Shown one piece after another: positions 1 through 12,394 of a stretch of 64,000 nt of DNA. A program made the translations under genes and the position numbers. Under the pieces are notes generated by a model that worked only from the letters and a program-made list of their open reading frames with translations, ran no database searches and had not been told where the DNA came from. The first letter of the stretch is position 1, and each line of letters starts with the position of its first letter. This stretch comes from Taxillus chinensis (taxonomy: Eukaryota; Streptophyta; Magnoliopsida; Santalales; Loranthaceae), in assembly GCA_023512835.1 (NCBI GenBank), contig CM042092.1, forward strand, positions 24,603,543 through 24,667,542. The letters run 5' to 3'.

Positions 1-2264
1 ATCACCTCATCTTCTCTCTCGGCTCTCGAAAAATCCCATACCCAGAACTTTAGAAAACCCAATCGCCCTCTCTCGACCGTCTCCTCTCTTCGTCCATCCC
101 TTCGTTAAACGCACACTTTCCATCTCCCTCTTCCTCCACCAAGTTCAAAGACCTCCACCCTCTTTGGCTGAACACCCCTCGTCGGTCATTGAGGAGAACA
201 GGCCCACGACACACCCTTTGACGTATCGCCGGTTCCCTTTCCGACTGGCATCAAGGTCCTTGACCACTTCGCCGCTTGATCCAAACACGCTGCTCTAACG
301 GCCTCGCGACCATAACCTAGCACCTGCGTCAATCGGCCGCCGAAGAGGAAGATGCCCAAGTCATTGAAGGGTTTCGTTTGAGGAAGAAAGCTTGCTTCGA
401 GCGTGGTTGTTTTTTGGCTTCTCATTCCGTTTTTGTTGATATCCTCTTTCTCACCTTATGTTTCATTCTGTCTCATGCTCATTAGCCTGTCCACTCGTAT
501 TGTTGGTCGTTAACTTTGTCGTCTATATGTGTTGCTGTCCATCATGTGAGTTGTCTGGTGTTGCTCTTCATATGAGTTATCCGTAGTGTTATGCTGTTCT
601 TTTTTCGTTTATGTTGTCCGCAAAACGGTTTCTAATATAGCCTATCGGGGGTTCTTCCCTGTTCATCTTTGGACCCACTTTTTTTTCGTTATAGATAATG
701 GCCATTGGGTATGGATCTTGTGTTGTCCGCATGTTTTTGTGTTATCTGGTTTTGCGTTTGTTTTATGGTTTTAAAAGCAAAGAAAGTTTTGGTGGTTTTT
801 AGTGTCCGATAGTTGATCTGCATTTGTGTTCTGTTTTCTGAGTTTTCCATCTGGGTTTTGTCCGGGGTTTCATGTTGAAAACGGGTCCTTGTCAAGCTTC
901 GATCCCTTTTTAGGTTTGGGTCATTGTTTTACAGTTATGGGACTGCATTTCTTAGTGGCACGGGTCTTATTTATTCATCAAAACACTTCTAGTTTATTTT
1001 CTTGTCTCAATCTGCTATCCTGTTGAAGACTTTAGCCCACGGCTTGTAGGCCTTCTTCTAGTGGAGAATCAAGATGCCTCTTGTTTGCGTTTCGGTAGTG
1101 TTAACGTGGCTCTCGTGTGGTAGTGTCGGTGCAAGTTTCTTGTTTAGTATTATGTTATGACATTTATTTATTTAGTTTGTTTTCTTTAAATGTCACTTTC
1201 ATTTATTTTCATCTACTTTTACTTTCATGGGCCATAGGATGATGTTAGTTTGGTCACTTTATAGTTTGGGTTGCATAATCCCAATATATGTATTCTTGTA
1301 ATAATGCGTAGTGAAAAAAAAGAGAAAAAAAAAAGTGAGCTTGTTTTGACTTGGATAACACATCATCACACACTTCACTTGTGTTTATTATTTTTGCATT
1401 TAGTTTTTCTTTTTTTCTTTTTTTTTTCTTTTTTTTCTTTTTTTTCTTTTTTCTTTTTTTATTTTTCTAAAAATTAGACAAATAATATAAAAATGTTTTC
1501 AAAAAACAACAACAAACAAAAAACCCTTTCAAAAAAAAACCTTTTCAAAAAAAAAAACAAACAAACAAACAAATTTTCAAACTCAATTTTTTTTATTTTT
1601 ACTATAACAAAAATAATAAAACAAAAAACAAAAAACAAAAAAACAAAAACAAAAAAAACTTTTCCTTTATTTAGGATTTTTATGTACTTTGTATCCTTTC
1701 TTATCAACCCTTTTCCTTAGTGCCATTAGTAGTGTGTATTTGAGAACTAAATAAATTCAATTTGGGTTTAGATTTAAGCACACAAACCATAAGTTCCCTT
1801 TAGAGATTTAGGATTTAATTGGATTTAATTTTTTAGCTTTAACAAAGAATGTAGAAAATAAAAATGATAAAATAGAAAATCCAAAATTGCTAGAATTTCC
1901 TTAGATGCTTAGGACAAATTGAATTTAATTTCACTTCAACAAATGACTTAGGAAAATAAATAGAGTAGACTTTTAGGTCACATACAAGTTCAACATCATA
2001 TTTAAGCACTTAAAACAAATTAGAAACCTCTCAACCTTAAGATAGGTACCGAAAGGGTGTCGTGGGAGTGTTAGTCCTTCCCCACGCGTAACAAACTCCC
2101 GAGCCCATCCCCTAGCGGCATTAGATCAATTTTCCTTTAGGTGGCCAACCGCACCCCAAAAACGGTTGGTAGCGACTCCATTTTCTCATCACCATTCGAA
2201 TGATGGTTTGGGGGAACCACACCCCAAAAGCGGTTTCCCTCCCGGACGAAATCCGGTGATGACA
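1..2264. mobile_element. Non-coding LTR-retroelement remnant, right end at 2264
   Basis: No coding gene is recognisable. The first 430 bases are C-rich and then T-rich leader-like sequence follows. Between about 2041 and 2180 lies a block with GGTACCGAAAGGGTGTCGTG and then GGTAGCGACTCC. I remember this kind of block from LTR or leader regions of large plant Ty3/gypsy elements (Tat/Ogre-like, where the PBS contains GGCGACTC); that is memory, not a search. Sequence ending GGTGATGACA stops at 2264, and in-frame Athila protease sequence begins just beyond, so 2264 looks like an element boundary. The left end is outside the window, so no target-site duplication can be tested. It could alternatively be the leader of the following element. 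Confidence 0.4.
1403..1660. repeat. Low-complexity T-rich then A-rich tract
   Basis: About 75 bases of T runs broken by single C are followed by about 160 bases of A runs broken by C (AAAACAAAC type). Open frames across it are compositional artefacts. The opposite base bias of the two halves could allow imperfect pairing, but no true inverted repeat is visible. Confidence 0.8.
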
Positions 2265-2292
2265 GAGTCGAAAGAGTCAACCTTGGGAGGAT

Positions 2293-4483
2293 AGTCTCAG
2301 CACTCATCGCACCTTCTCCTCTCATGCCTCCAAAGTGTGAAGACCCTAACATTTTCACTATTTCATGTACCATTGGAGCACTTTAGTTTTCTGATGTTTT
2401 GTGTGACTTGGGCACCTCTATCAACGTCATGGCATATTCTGTCTACTCTTCACTTCTCATTGGGGAATACAAACCAACACAAGTGGTGGTTCAATTAGCA
2501 AATCCACAATTGTCCAGCAGGCATTCTTGAGGATATTCTAGTTAGAGTAAGAGATGTTATCTTTTTCGCTGATTTCTATGTTCTCAACATGGAGAAGGAC
2601 TTGGCGAACTCCCATGCCTTTATTATTCTTGGCAGTCCATTCCTCAAAACTGTTAAGACCATCATTGATGTTTATAAAAGTATACTTTCTATAAAGTTTG
2701 GTGATGAAGTTATTAGATTTAATATTTTAGACTCCATGAAGCATCCCTTTGGTGAGCATATTGTCTTATTCCTTTTACACACTAAACCACCATGTGATAT
2801 TGATTCTAACCTTGATTTTAGTGATGTGAATGATTTTGATGATGAGGTGGATTATGTTGATGGGTTGAATGCTTCGTTTTCTGATGATATTGCACATGTT
2901 CACTCTATTTCTTCTTGTGCACAAATTTCTACACCTAGCATGCTTTCTTCCATACAATATCCACCTACACTTGAGTTGAAACCTTTGCTTAATAATTTGA
3001 AATATGTATATTTCATGAATAGAGATAGATTATCTATTATCATTGCTAGTAATCTCCTACCAGATCAAGAAGTTAAACTGTTGGTTCTCTTGAGAGACAA
3101 TATTAAGGCAATAGGTTGGATATTAGCTTATATTCCTAGACTTAGCCCATCCACTTACATATATAGGATTTTCTTAGAAGATGGTGCTAAGCCAGTGAGG
3201 CAACCCCAAAGGAGGTTGAACCCTTCTTTGCTAGAAGTTGTTAAGAAAGAGGTAGAAAAATTACTTGCAACTGGCATTATTTACCCTATCTTTGATTCTT
3301 AGTGGGTTAGCCCTGTCCAAGTGGTACCCAAAAAGAATAGGTTCACTATGGTAAAAAATGAGAAGGAGGAATTGGTTCTTATATGGGTCCAGAATAGCTG
3401 GAGAGTATGCATTGATTATAGGAGACTTAATGGTGTCACTCACAAGGACCACTTCCCACTTCCCTTCATTGATCAAATGTTAGAGAGATTAGAAGGTAGG
3501 ACATATTATTTCTTCTTGGATTTTTTTTTTGGCTATTTTTAGGTTCCTATTGCTTCAAAGGACCAAGACAAGACTACGTTCCCTTGCCCATTTGGTACTT
3601 TTGCATATAGAAGGATGTCATTCGGTCTTTGTAATGCTTCTTGTACTTTCCAAAGATGCATAATGAGTATATTTTCTAATTTTCTTGAAAATTGAATGAA
3701 AGTATTTATAGACGATTTTATTGTTTATGGCCTAGGTAATGTTTTAGTCATTGCATTGATAAAAACCTTGTGCTTAATTTTGAAAAATATTATTTTATGG
3801 TTGAAAAAGGCATAGTTCTAAGACATGTAATTCCCAAGCATGGTTTAGAGGTAGATAAATCTAAAATTGATCTTATGGCATCTTTAACCTATCCTGCTTG
3901 TGTTTGAGATATTCATTCTTTTTTAGGACATGCATGTTTTTACAGGTGCTTCATCAAAGACTTCAGCAAGAATGCATACCCATTATCGCAATTGTTGCAA
4001 AAAGAAAAATCTTTCATTTTTGATGATTCTCTTAGGGTGGCTTTTAATGAATTAAATAAGCAGCTGACTACCCCATCAATCATTCAACCACTAAAGTGGT
4101 ACCATGCATTTGAGCTTGTGTCATGCTTCCAAATTTGTTGTGGGAGCTGTTCTTTCAAAAAGAGTGGATGGAGTTCCACATATTATTGCCTATGCCTCGA
4201 GGACTCTAGATGCAGCTTAATATGGCTACACCACTACCGAGAAGGAATTCTTTGCAGTTATTTTCACCTTAGACAAATTTCATTCCTATCTCTTGGGATG
4301 AAAAGTTGTTTTCTTTTCGGATCATACTTCCCTGAGGTACCTATTGAAGAAGTCACATGCCAAACCATAACTTATTCAATGGATGTTGCTTCTTCAAGAG
4401 TTCAATATAGAGATTAAAGATAAGAAGGAGTCTGAAAATCTAGTTGTTAATCATATGAGCCAACTTCCCCACCTATCGAAGAC
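2293..4483 (+). pseudogene. Athila-1 protease, reverse transcriptase and RNase H (decayed)
   Basis: The protease segment begins near 2293 with FTISCTIG and CDLGTSINVM, the degenerate retropepsin core (D-L-G-T/A-S). An open stretch at 2589-3301 continues through the protease end and into the reverse transcriptase start (AKPVRQPQRRLNPS), ending in an in-frame stop at 3299-3301. RT continues at 3321-3540 (WRVCIDYRRLN, DHFPLPFIDQMLERL), then FGTFAYRRMSFGLCNA, with FIDD in place of the usual YMDD catalytic box near 3705. RNase H follows at 4100-4480 across two frames, ending NLVVNHMSQLPHLS. At least six stops or frameshifts are visible, so no functional enzyme can be made. The frame breaks exactly at R2-1 and resumes at 6568. 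Confidence 0.88.
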
Positions 4484-5694
4484 ATCACTATCACGCCCCG
4501 AATTCCAAGGAACCCATAACCAAGAACATGACTTCCCCTTGCCCGCACCCGAAAGGCCAATGGTTTGTGACAAGCACCAAGAGAGACTACACCGCGGGTG
4601 TTGTCTCAATCATGCAAACCTGCACAGTTATACATCAAGGGTAATCCTATACTTTCCCATAAATCATCATGCATACCATATGTCAAATAATCATATGGAC
4701 ATCACATCACAAATAATGTGCAAATACAACTATCCACGGACCCATGTCTGGGATACAATGCATAATCAATATAACATACAATATCGTATCATACATTAGA
4801 GTAGTGGCACATCCTCCTGGAAGAAAGTCCTCAACTAGTCTCGAGTCACACCTGAAAAAGATAAATAAGAAAGTAGGGGTGAGCTACAAGCTAGTAAGTG
4901 ACCCCAAAACTCCACATCACACTATATAAAATATATTAGTCTATACTATATCTTAGTATACTGTGCACCGTATAAGATGCATAATCATCAGGACTTAGCC
5001 CGTAAACAAACTTCAGGACCCATATTGTCTACACGGGACAGCATGTCCATGATCCTCAATAGGATCCTAGCTCAGGGCACTCATCCCTGTAACCACAAGC
5101 TCAACAAGTTCACTCGGGCCATAGTTTATCATCACGAGCTCAACAACTCAATCTAGGCCTCACTCGTCAAGTCAACCACATAGACAACATGTGCATCACG
5201 ATGAGAACACAAAACAAGTCATAGACCCCAAAGCTCAATCCCCAAACCAACACACCAACACTAGTATAACATTAAGGTTCACAACACTCCCTTTATAACT
5301 GAGGCTAGTCTCCACAAATTTATCCTCAAGTTTTGACCAAGAGAAAAGATTTTCGTAAAAGGTATTTTCTTGAAATAAAAAGTACCGAAATTGGTTCCTC
5401 ATATCATAACTAAGATAACTTGATTTTTGAGATTTTTTTCTAAGAGGTCTAACCCCACTTTTCAAGAAGTCACATCTACGAAAAACTGGATTTTTCTGAG
5501 ATTCAGTACTAATTTCCATTTTTCACATTTTAAAGGAATGGAAATTTGATTTTCTAGTATTTTTCTTTGGATCCGAAAGGGGGTTATATTGTTATTTACA
5601 TTATAACTTAAGTTTAATAATGTAGAGAGGTATAATGGTTTATAATGTAAATAGCATAACACTACTTTGGAGCTCTACCTCAAAACTCGAACAC

Positions 5695-5810
5695 CCTGAC
5701 CTGAAGCACGGACTTGAAGCTGCTGACCTTTAATCCTTCGACCTTCAACTCTTTGACCTTTGACCTTCAAACTTTTGAACTTTGACTTTTGACCCTTTGA
5801 CCCTTAACGC
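5695..5810. repeat. Degenerate TTTGACC-type minisatellite inside R2-1
   Basis: Repeated short units built on TTTGACC, TTCGACC and TTTGAAC make an irregular tandem array. The equivalent position of R2-2 (12985-13145) has a different repeat unit, so this site in the LTR has been re-expanded independently. Confidence 0.6.
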
Positions 5811-6378
5811 ACTATGGCACCTGTATATCGTTGTTTTAGCCTATTTTTCATCGGAATCAACCACGACTTCCATACGCTCACAAACACACTTTTTACTTAA
5901 CAAACTACAATATTTTCCTCAAAACGTATCTCGAACACCTCTAAATTGCATGATAACAACAAAAATAAACATAGATATCATTTTAGATATATCCATCTAG
6001 ATCCAACTCTAGATTTTCATGGTTGACTTCTCAACCCTCATGCCATACACGGTTATAAAACCTCCAGATCACAGAAATACATACCCACACTAATATATAG
6101 CAGATCTTAACTACAGATCTTATGCTAAATCACTAGATCTAACCCAAAATTGCATTTCTCCCAAAACCCAAGGTAAATTATACAAAATTCATGGAAGAAT
6201 AGAATCAATTAAGATAAGAAGTTCAGGAACACCTACTCTGGTAAAGATTCATGGATAAACCAACCTTAACCCCAAGCCCAAGCTCCAAGCTCCAAGCTCT
6301 AAGCTCTAAACTCTCTTCATGCTCTCTCTCTCTTTCACCAAAGTCAACACAAATGATCACATGTTGGATTTCTCTCTC

Positions 6379-6389
6379 TATTTATATGT
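6379..6389 (-). promoter_or_regulatory. Putative TATA box of the R2 LTR promoter
   Basis: On the minus strand the sequence reads ACATATAAATA, followed by an AG-rich stretch. It lies about 170 bases inside the inferred 5' edge of the LTR, and it is one of the reasons for orienting R2 on the minus strand. Confidence 0.4.
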
Positions 6390-6567
6390 CGCTAATTCAA
6401 TTAAACACCTAAAATTACACAACTAGCCTTCCAAGGTCCCGAACTCCAAATTGAACCCAACAACGTACCAAAATGCTCTATCGTCGAGCATGATACCAAA
6501 ATGATATCTTTCTTATCAATTAAAGACTATCTCCTAAATCAACCCAAACACAAGTCTTTACAATCAC

Positions 6568-7281
6568 TTCCTTGGGGTTGAGAGACACTTTTCCGTATGA
6601 AGATCTATATGTAATCTCTTCTATTCATCCATAGGATGTCGATTGGTAGAACTACTTGGTGGCTTCTAAAATTCCTGATCATTATAGGAAGCACCAAGTA
6701 AATGGGTTGAAAAGTGAAGCGATAGACTATTTTGGGATGATCCCTATCTTTGGTGGATTGTCGGTGATCAAATTATTCGACGATGTGTTTTTAGCCTTGA
6801 GATCGCATCTATTTTGAGATTCCGCCATACACTTACTTGTAGAGGACACTTTGGTTCACAACACATAACTAGGAAGGTATTGGATTTTGGTATGTATTGG
6901 CCAACTTTGTGTCATGATGCTTATGAGTTTTGTAAAACATGTACTTGCCGCCAACATACTAGTAATATATCTAGAAGCATGAAATGCCTCAACAACCTAT
7001 GATATTTTGTGAACTTTTTAATGTTTGGGGTATTGATTTCATGGGTCTGGTCCTTTCCTAGTTCTTTTGCTTATGAGTATATCTTGGTTGTTGTGGATTA
7101 TGTGAGTAAGTGGTTGGAGGCGAAAGCCACGAGGATTGATGACTTAAAAGTTGTTGTGGATTTTGTGAAAACTAACATCTTTTGTAAGTTTGGCATTCCT
7201 AAAGCGATCATTAGCGATCAAGGGACTCCTGCAATGGCACTTTTGAGCACTAGTTCAAAAAGTATGTGGTGACACATAAAA
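6568..7281 (+). pseudogene. Athila-1 integrase, N-terminal and core part
   Basis: The pol frame resumes after R2-1 with RDTFPYEDLY. The integrase zinc-binding region follows at about 6814-6990 (GHFGSQHITRKVLDFGMYW, then CKTC), with the usual last CxxC reduced to CTC. The core is at 7009-7272 (ILVVVDYVSKWLEAKAT, FVKTNIFCKFGIPKAIISDQGT). Both catalytic Asp positions of the DD-E core are recognisable, in VVVDYVSK and IISDQGT. In-frame stops lie near 6632, 6650 and 7000 and a frameshift follows the second Asp. The segment ends VVTHK where R2-2 is inserted. Confidence 0.85.
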
Positions 7282-7826
7282 TGTCACGCCCCAAATTCTA
7301 GGGTACCCGAAACCAAAGAACATGACTTCCCTTGCCTGCACCCGAAAGGTCAAGGGGTAGGTGACTTAACACCGGTAGAGACTACATCAGAGTGCTGTCT
7401 CAAATATGCAACCCTATACAGTCATACATCAAGGGTAATCCTGTACTTTCCTATACATTATCATGTATACAATAAGTCAAATAGTCATACAGATATCACA
7501 TCACAAATAGTATACAAATATAATCGTCACGGATCCATAACCGGGATACAATACCAAAAACAATATAGAATATAGTATTGTATCATACATCGAAAGTAAG
7601 GCACGTCCTCCTGGAAAAAGTCCTCCACTAGTCTTGGGTCACACTTGAAAAAGGTAAACAAGAAGTAGGGGTGAGCGACAAGCTCATAAGGTGACCCCAA
7701 AACTCCACATCATGCAAATATACAAGTCTATACTATATGCTCAAGTATACTCATGCACCATTAGTGTGCACTATTATCGGGACACGCCTCGCAAACAAAC
7801 ATCGGACCTAACCTACCCACCACAGG

Positions 7827-8208
7827 TGTCACGGGGTCAGCCTTTATAAAGATTAACCCGTGAGACACCTAGTTCCCACCCGTATGAAGGAACGTCAGGT
7901 CACCTAACTCGTCGCATTTGGATCGGAACCCATCGATCCGTTGTAAAAGCATTTGTGTAGGGAAGCGCTTAGGAAGATCAATTTAAACGAAGGCAACAAA
8001 CGATTGTATTGATTGCTTGAAAGCTTTACAACATCACTCCCCTACATATAGATGTTAACACTTTTCTGGCTATGTTGCCAGGAGACATCATATATGATCG
8101 AAATCTAAAATCTCTATAACTTACTCTCTAAGCTAAGTACAACACTTTACAAAGGGGAAATACCCCAAAATGGCCTAAGTATGCTAGGATAAGCCTCGGT
8201 CCGTGACA
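7827..8208 (-). repeat. 3' LTR of G1 (382 bp)
   Basis: Bounded by TGTCACGG and CGTGACA on the plus strand, it matches the 5' LTR of G2 at 24403-24786 along its whole length by eye. On its inner side (8209-8221) the minus strand reads GGGTGGAGGAGAA, a polypurine tract directly before the LTR start. Confidence 0.88.
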
Positions 8209-8221
8209 TTCTCCTCCACCC

Positions 8222-10994
8222 AATTTCGCAGCGTCCTTGTTGCGTCTTCGGCTTTCTCAACCTCGTCGAACTACTGGATGTAACGTTCGGTTTCTTCCCG
8301 GTACTCTTCAATCTCTTTGGAGAATTGCCCCAGATCTTCTTCTTTCTCCCAGCTTGCCTCTTCAACCGGCCTATTCTTCCATTGGACGTAGTACTCACCC
8401 GCCTGGATCTACACCCTTCTTAGCACGACTTTCTACGAGAGTGGATTTCTCTATCTCTTTATCGTAGGTCTGCCCATTGATGTTGTTGGTGTCCGCACCA
8501 CCCGTTGTCCCTTTCGTCTCTTCCAAGTCTTGGTGTAAGGCTTGAGCAAACTAACGTGGAACACCGGATGCCTTTGTAAGCTAGTCGGAGGTCCAATTTG
8601 TATGAGACCTTCCAACTCTCTTAAGTACTTTGAAAGGCCCTTCATCGGCGCACCAAACCCTTATGCAATTGTCCGAGTGCTTTGGTTTTGCGCGGAAGGA
8701 GTTGAGCATCACCATGTCTCCTTCCCGAAAATCCAACGGCCTCCTTTGTTGATCCGCCCACTTCTTCATCTTCTTCGCCGCTTTGTGCAAGTATGCCCTG
8801 GCCGGATCCGTCTGCTCATGCCATCCTTTTGCAAACTTGAACGCCGCGGGGCTTATTCCAAGATGTACCCCGAGTGATAGAAGTGGGCGTCAATGGTTGT
8901 CGTGTCGATTGAGAGTTCGGGAACGAACTCTCGTTCGTGGACTCGCTCTTCCCAAGTTATATGAGAATTGGGCTATGTCCAACAACTTGGCCCAATCTCT
9001 TTGGTTGGCACTCACGTAGTGCCTCGGATATGACTCAATAAGCCATTGACACGTTCGGCTTGGTCGTTTGTTTATGGGTGGAAACTTGTTGAAAAGTTTA
9101 AGTCTGAACCCATTATCCGGAACAGCTCGGTCCAAAACCATCCAGTAAATCGTGAGTCTCGATCGCTCACGATTGTCTTTGGAATGCCCCAGGACTCCAC
9201 CACATACTTGAAGAATAGTCGGGCCGTGTCGATTGCCGTGCCACCCTTGGAGTGAAATGAAAACTCCATACTTGAGAATCGGTCGACCACAACAATGATC
9301 GTTCCACATCCTTCGGATCTTGGGAGACAAACAATGAAGTCCATCGAAACACTTTCCCAAGGTCTTTCCCGGAGTGGGCAACGGTTCTAACAAATCCCGC
9401 CGATTGTCGATTCTCTATCTTGTCTTGCTGCACACAAGACAAGTCCTCACGTACACTGGGACGTCCTTGTAAAGTTGAGGCGTAGTAGCTCTGTTCCACC
9501 AACGCCAGAGTACGATCGACTCCTGGATGGCCAGCCCACCGCGAGTCGTGACATTCTTGAGGATATCTCTCCTCAAACTTCCCCATTTAGGAACGTACAC
9601 CCGTTCCCCATCCCTTAGCCAAAATCGCGCGTTTTCCCGGCTTTGACACATTCCACCAAGGACTTGGCTAATGGATCGTGCTCCATTCCTTCCTTCGGCT
9701 TGTCCACCAGGGGGAATTGTGGTTGGCTAATGGTCACGAGTTCCGCCTTTCGACTTAGTGCATCGGCCACAGCATTATTTGTGCCCGGTTTGTACCGAGC
9801 ATAAAGTCAAATTCGCTAGAGTCCTTGCCACCGTGCTTGCTTCGAGTTAAGTTCCTTTGAGTTGAAAATAACTCGTAGCAATATTGTCCGTCTTCACCAC
9901 GAACTTGGACCCTAGCAAGTAATGCCTCCACACCCGAAGGCAATGCATAACTGCCAGTCATCTCCTTTTCATGCACCGCGTACCTCCGTTCGATGCCATT
10001 AAGTTCCGGCTTTTATATCTTCGGGATGTCCCTCCGCATTAAAACTCCACCGATGGCAAAGTCCTGAAGCATCCGTGTGAACTTCATAAGGCTTCGTATG
10101 GTCCAAGAGTGCCATCACCGGTCCGTTTGTCACGCTTGCTTCAACTTCTCAAATGCCTCTCGGAAAGCATCATCCAATACCCAAGTCTTTATTTTCTTTA
10201 GTAGTTCCAGTCAGGGTGCGACAATGTGGAATACAGCGGATGAATCTTCTATAGTAGTTAACCAAGCCAAGAAGAACGCATTTCAAGGGGACTTTCTTGG
10301 GCGTCTCCATTCCTGATGGCTAACACTTTCTTATTATCCATCTTGACTTTGCCGCCGATAATGTGACCCAAGAAGGGCACTTCCTGCTTCGCAAAGTCAT
10401 ATTCTCTCCTTCACAAAAAGTTGGTTCTCCCTTACGATTTGGAAAACCCCGTCGTAGATGTGCCTTGTGTTCCTCCAAGGTTTCTTTGTAGATGACAATG
10501 TCATCAAGGTAACCACGACGAATCTGTCTAAGTATGATTGGAAGATCCGGTTCATCAACGTCAAAATGTGGCGGGCGTTTGTGAGGCCAAAAGGCATCAC
10601 CAAGAACTCGTAAGAGCCGTATCTTGTGACGCACGCCGTCCTTGCCTCATCACCTTCGGCTATCCGCACTTGCCAATATCCCGACCAAGTAAGTCTAGCT
10701 TTGAGAACCATTTGGCAGACCAAGTTGATCAAAGAGGTCGGATATAAGTGGGATGGGGCAGTTGTTCTTCACCGTTATCTTGTCCAGTCGCCCTATAGTC
10801 AATGCAAAAACACAATGACCATCGTCTTCTTTTTGGAACAACACCGGTGCTCCAAATGGCGCTTTGGATGGCGAATGAATCCGGCATCTAACAAGTCCTT
10901 CAATTGTTTCCGAAGTTCCTCCAACTCCGGTGGTGCCATCCGAGTAGGGCACCACAGCAAGCCTTACGACCTCCAGCCCGATCTTGTGGTCCAC
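8222..10994 (-). pseudogene. G1 pol: RT, RNase H, integrase, chromodomain (decayed)
   Basis: Read from 10994 downward, the RT segment contains SGYWQVRI and [11 protein letters not shown] with a shifted catalytic region. RNase H and the linker are in broken frames at 9755-10320. Integrase pieces lie at 8890-9651, including the tether and core words MDFIVCLPRSEG and IIVVVDRFS. A chromodomain follows at about 8290-8460 (EYYVQWKNRPVEEASWEKEE), which in chromoviruses steers integration through modified histones. The last frame ends DATRTLRNWVEENV just before the polypurine tract. At least eight frame breaks are needed to join it, so the enzyme is dead. The chromodomain distinguishes it from Athila. 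Confidence 0.85.
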
Positions 10995-10999
10995 CTCTC

Positions 11000-12322
11000 G
11001 CTTTGGCGAAAGTTGTTTGGGAGTTCGGGTGGCATAACGTCCCCAAACTCTTCAAGGACCATCTTCACTTCCGTTGGGGGCTCCTCCCAACACTCGGGCA
11101 TCTTTCTCTTCACCACAGCAATGAAGGTTGGCTCTGTCGCCTAATTCCTTTAGACAATGGAGCGCCGAAAAGAGACCTCGCCTTGAGCTCTTCTTCCCGC
11201 ATTACCTTCACCATGCACGTTTTCCCCTGCGTCCATAATGCACATTGTGTTGGTGCTAGGAATTGGAATTGCTCGCACTTTGGTCAACGAACTCCATCCC
11301 CGGCACCATGGGATAGTCGTCCATCGACACCACGAGAGATTCTGTGCCTCCTCCACTCGCAATACTTAGCTCGACACCTCGAGCCATGCCATGGATTGGA
11401 CTGGCGAGTTCAGCCGCTGGCCAGCCCTTCTCTTCACTTATCCTATCGTTCTACGAGCTTCGACCTTGATGAAGTTGTTGGTCACACCCGTGTCCACCAA
11501 GGCCTTAGTTTCAAGGTTGTTGGCCTTAGCGAGCACGTACATGCGCCTCTTTCCCGGATGGTGGCACCTCCACCGCCTTGGATTGCATTTAGGAGTTGCA
11601 AGGAACCAAGTCTTGGATCCTCACGTCTCCTCCTTCGTCTTCATTGATCATCGCGGAGAGCTTGGAGCGCCCGGGCACTCGAACGCCTTGTGAGGGCCTT
11701 CACAAAGGAAACAGGAGATCTTTGGCTTCTCCCGGTCCTTGGAACCATTCGCGAAGTGTTTTGGGCGAAAGTCCTTAGACGGTTGGAAGGGTCTCCCTTT
11801 TCCTTCACTCCCCGGTTGTCTCCCCCACGTTTCTCCTTGTGGAACCTGTTCGCCTTAGAAGTCAATGAAGAACTGGTGGTTTTCTCCGGCTTCTTGTATT
11901 CAATGAGTGATTCGGCCATGCCACGGCCGACGCCTTAGGTCCCTGCACATTTCTCCGGTTCTGCTCCATTTCGCCCATTGTTGCAATCCGTCCATGAAGG
12001 AAAATAGTGAATCCTTCGCGGACATATCCGGGATCTCCAATATCAGCTCTCGGAAAATTCACTGACGTACTCCCTGACCGTGCCTTTGTGGGTAAGGAGC
12101 GAGTTTCGCCCTGGGACTCGTCTTCCGCATTCAGGGGATAGAATCGGGCCTTGATCTCCCGCTTGAAATCCGCCCAGTTATCAATGATATATAGGCCGCA
12201 CTCCTTATCGGCATATCGTCGCCTCCACCACACCATAGCCGAATCAACTAAGTATAGCGGAGCGGTCTTCACCTTCTTTGCCTCGTCGATGATGTTCAAG
12301 GCATCGCATCGCTCATGGTCCA
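11000..12322 (-). pseudogene. G1 gag and protease, N-terminus deleted
   Basis: The minus strand at 12299-11862 reads AMVWWRRRYADKECGLY and FKREIKARFYP, the central gag region. It matches G2 closely, where the same words occur at 23706-23790. The protease and zinc-knuckle region at 11000-11700 is in several frames. The gag start, leader and PBS present in G2 are absent: at 12322/12323 gag joins directly to an internal position of the 5' LTR. Roughly 0.8 kb is missing compared with G2. Confidence 0.8.
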
Positions 12323-12394
12323 GGACAACACTTTACAAAGGGGAAATACCCCAAAATGGCCTAAGTATGCTAGGATAAGCCTCGGTCCGTGACA
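12323..12394 (-). repeat. 72-bp remnant of the G1 5' LTR
   Basis: It begins ACAACACTTTACAAAGG and ends CCGTGACA, identical to the outer end of the 3' LTR at 8137-8208. Only the outermost part of the 5' LTR survived the deletion that removed the PBS and the gag N-terminus. Confidence 0.85.

Larger units (their letters stand above)
4489..6562 (-). mobile_element. Solo LTR of family R2 (copy R2-1), 2074 bp, TSD ATCAC
   Basis: The plus-strand left end is TATCACGCCCC (TGTCACGCCCC in copy R2-2) and the right end is AAGTCTTTACA. Both sides carry a perfect 5-bp duplication, ATCAC at 4484-4488 and at 6563-6567. This is diagnostic of integrase-mediated insertion, and a single long terminal unit without internal genes is best read as a solo LTR. 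The insertion interrupts the Athila-1 frame, which resumes directly after it. Orientation is inferred as minus because the minus strand carries a TATA box (6379-6389) and its 3' terminus resembles those of R4 and R5 (GGGGCGTGACA type). It contains no ORF of note. Confidence 0.85.
7827..12394 (-). mobile_element. Chromovirus Ty3/gypsy element G1, internally deleted at its 5' side
   Basis: In minus orientation the order is a truncated 5' LTR (72 bp), a gag lacking its N-terminus, protease, RT, RNase H, integrase, chromodomain, polypurine tract and a full 382-bp 3' LTR. LTR termini are TGTCACGG and GTGACA. Inside R2-2 the flanking sequence suggests a duplication ACAGG/ACGGG with one mismatch, if the last A of the truncated 5' LTR is shared with the duplication; this is tentative. 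A short LTR, a met-tRNA type PBS in its sister G2 and a C-terminal chromodomain fit small plant chromoviruses (Reina-like). Multiple frameshifts make it non-functional. Confidence 0.85.

Noticed and set aside
186..425. 79-codon open frame on the minus strand
   Set aside because: No domain, no splice context, and both strands are open in this GC-rich stretch.
11391..11693. Long plus-strand frames across the G1 gag-protease region
   Set aside because: They are antisense shadows of the minus-strand retroelement genes. The same holds for plus-strand frames at 8542-8877, 10626-11647 and 22861-23318.
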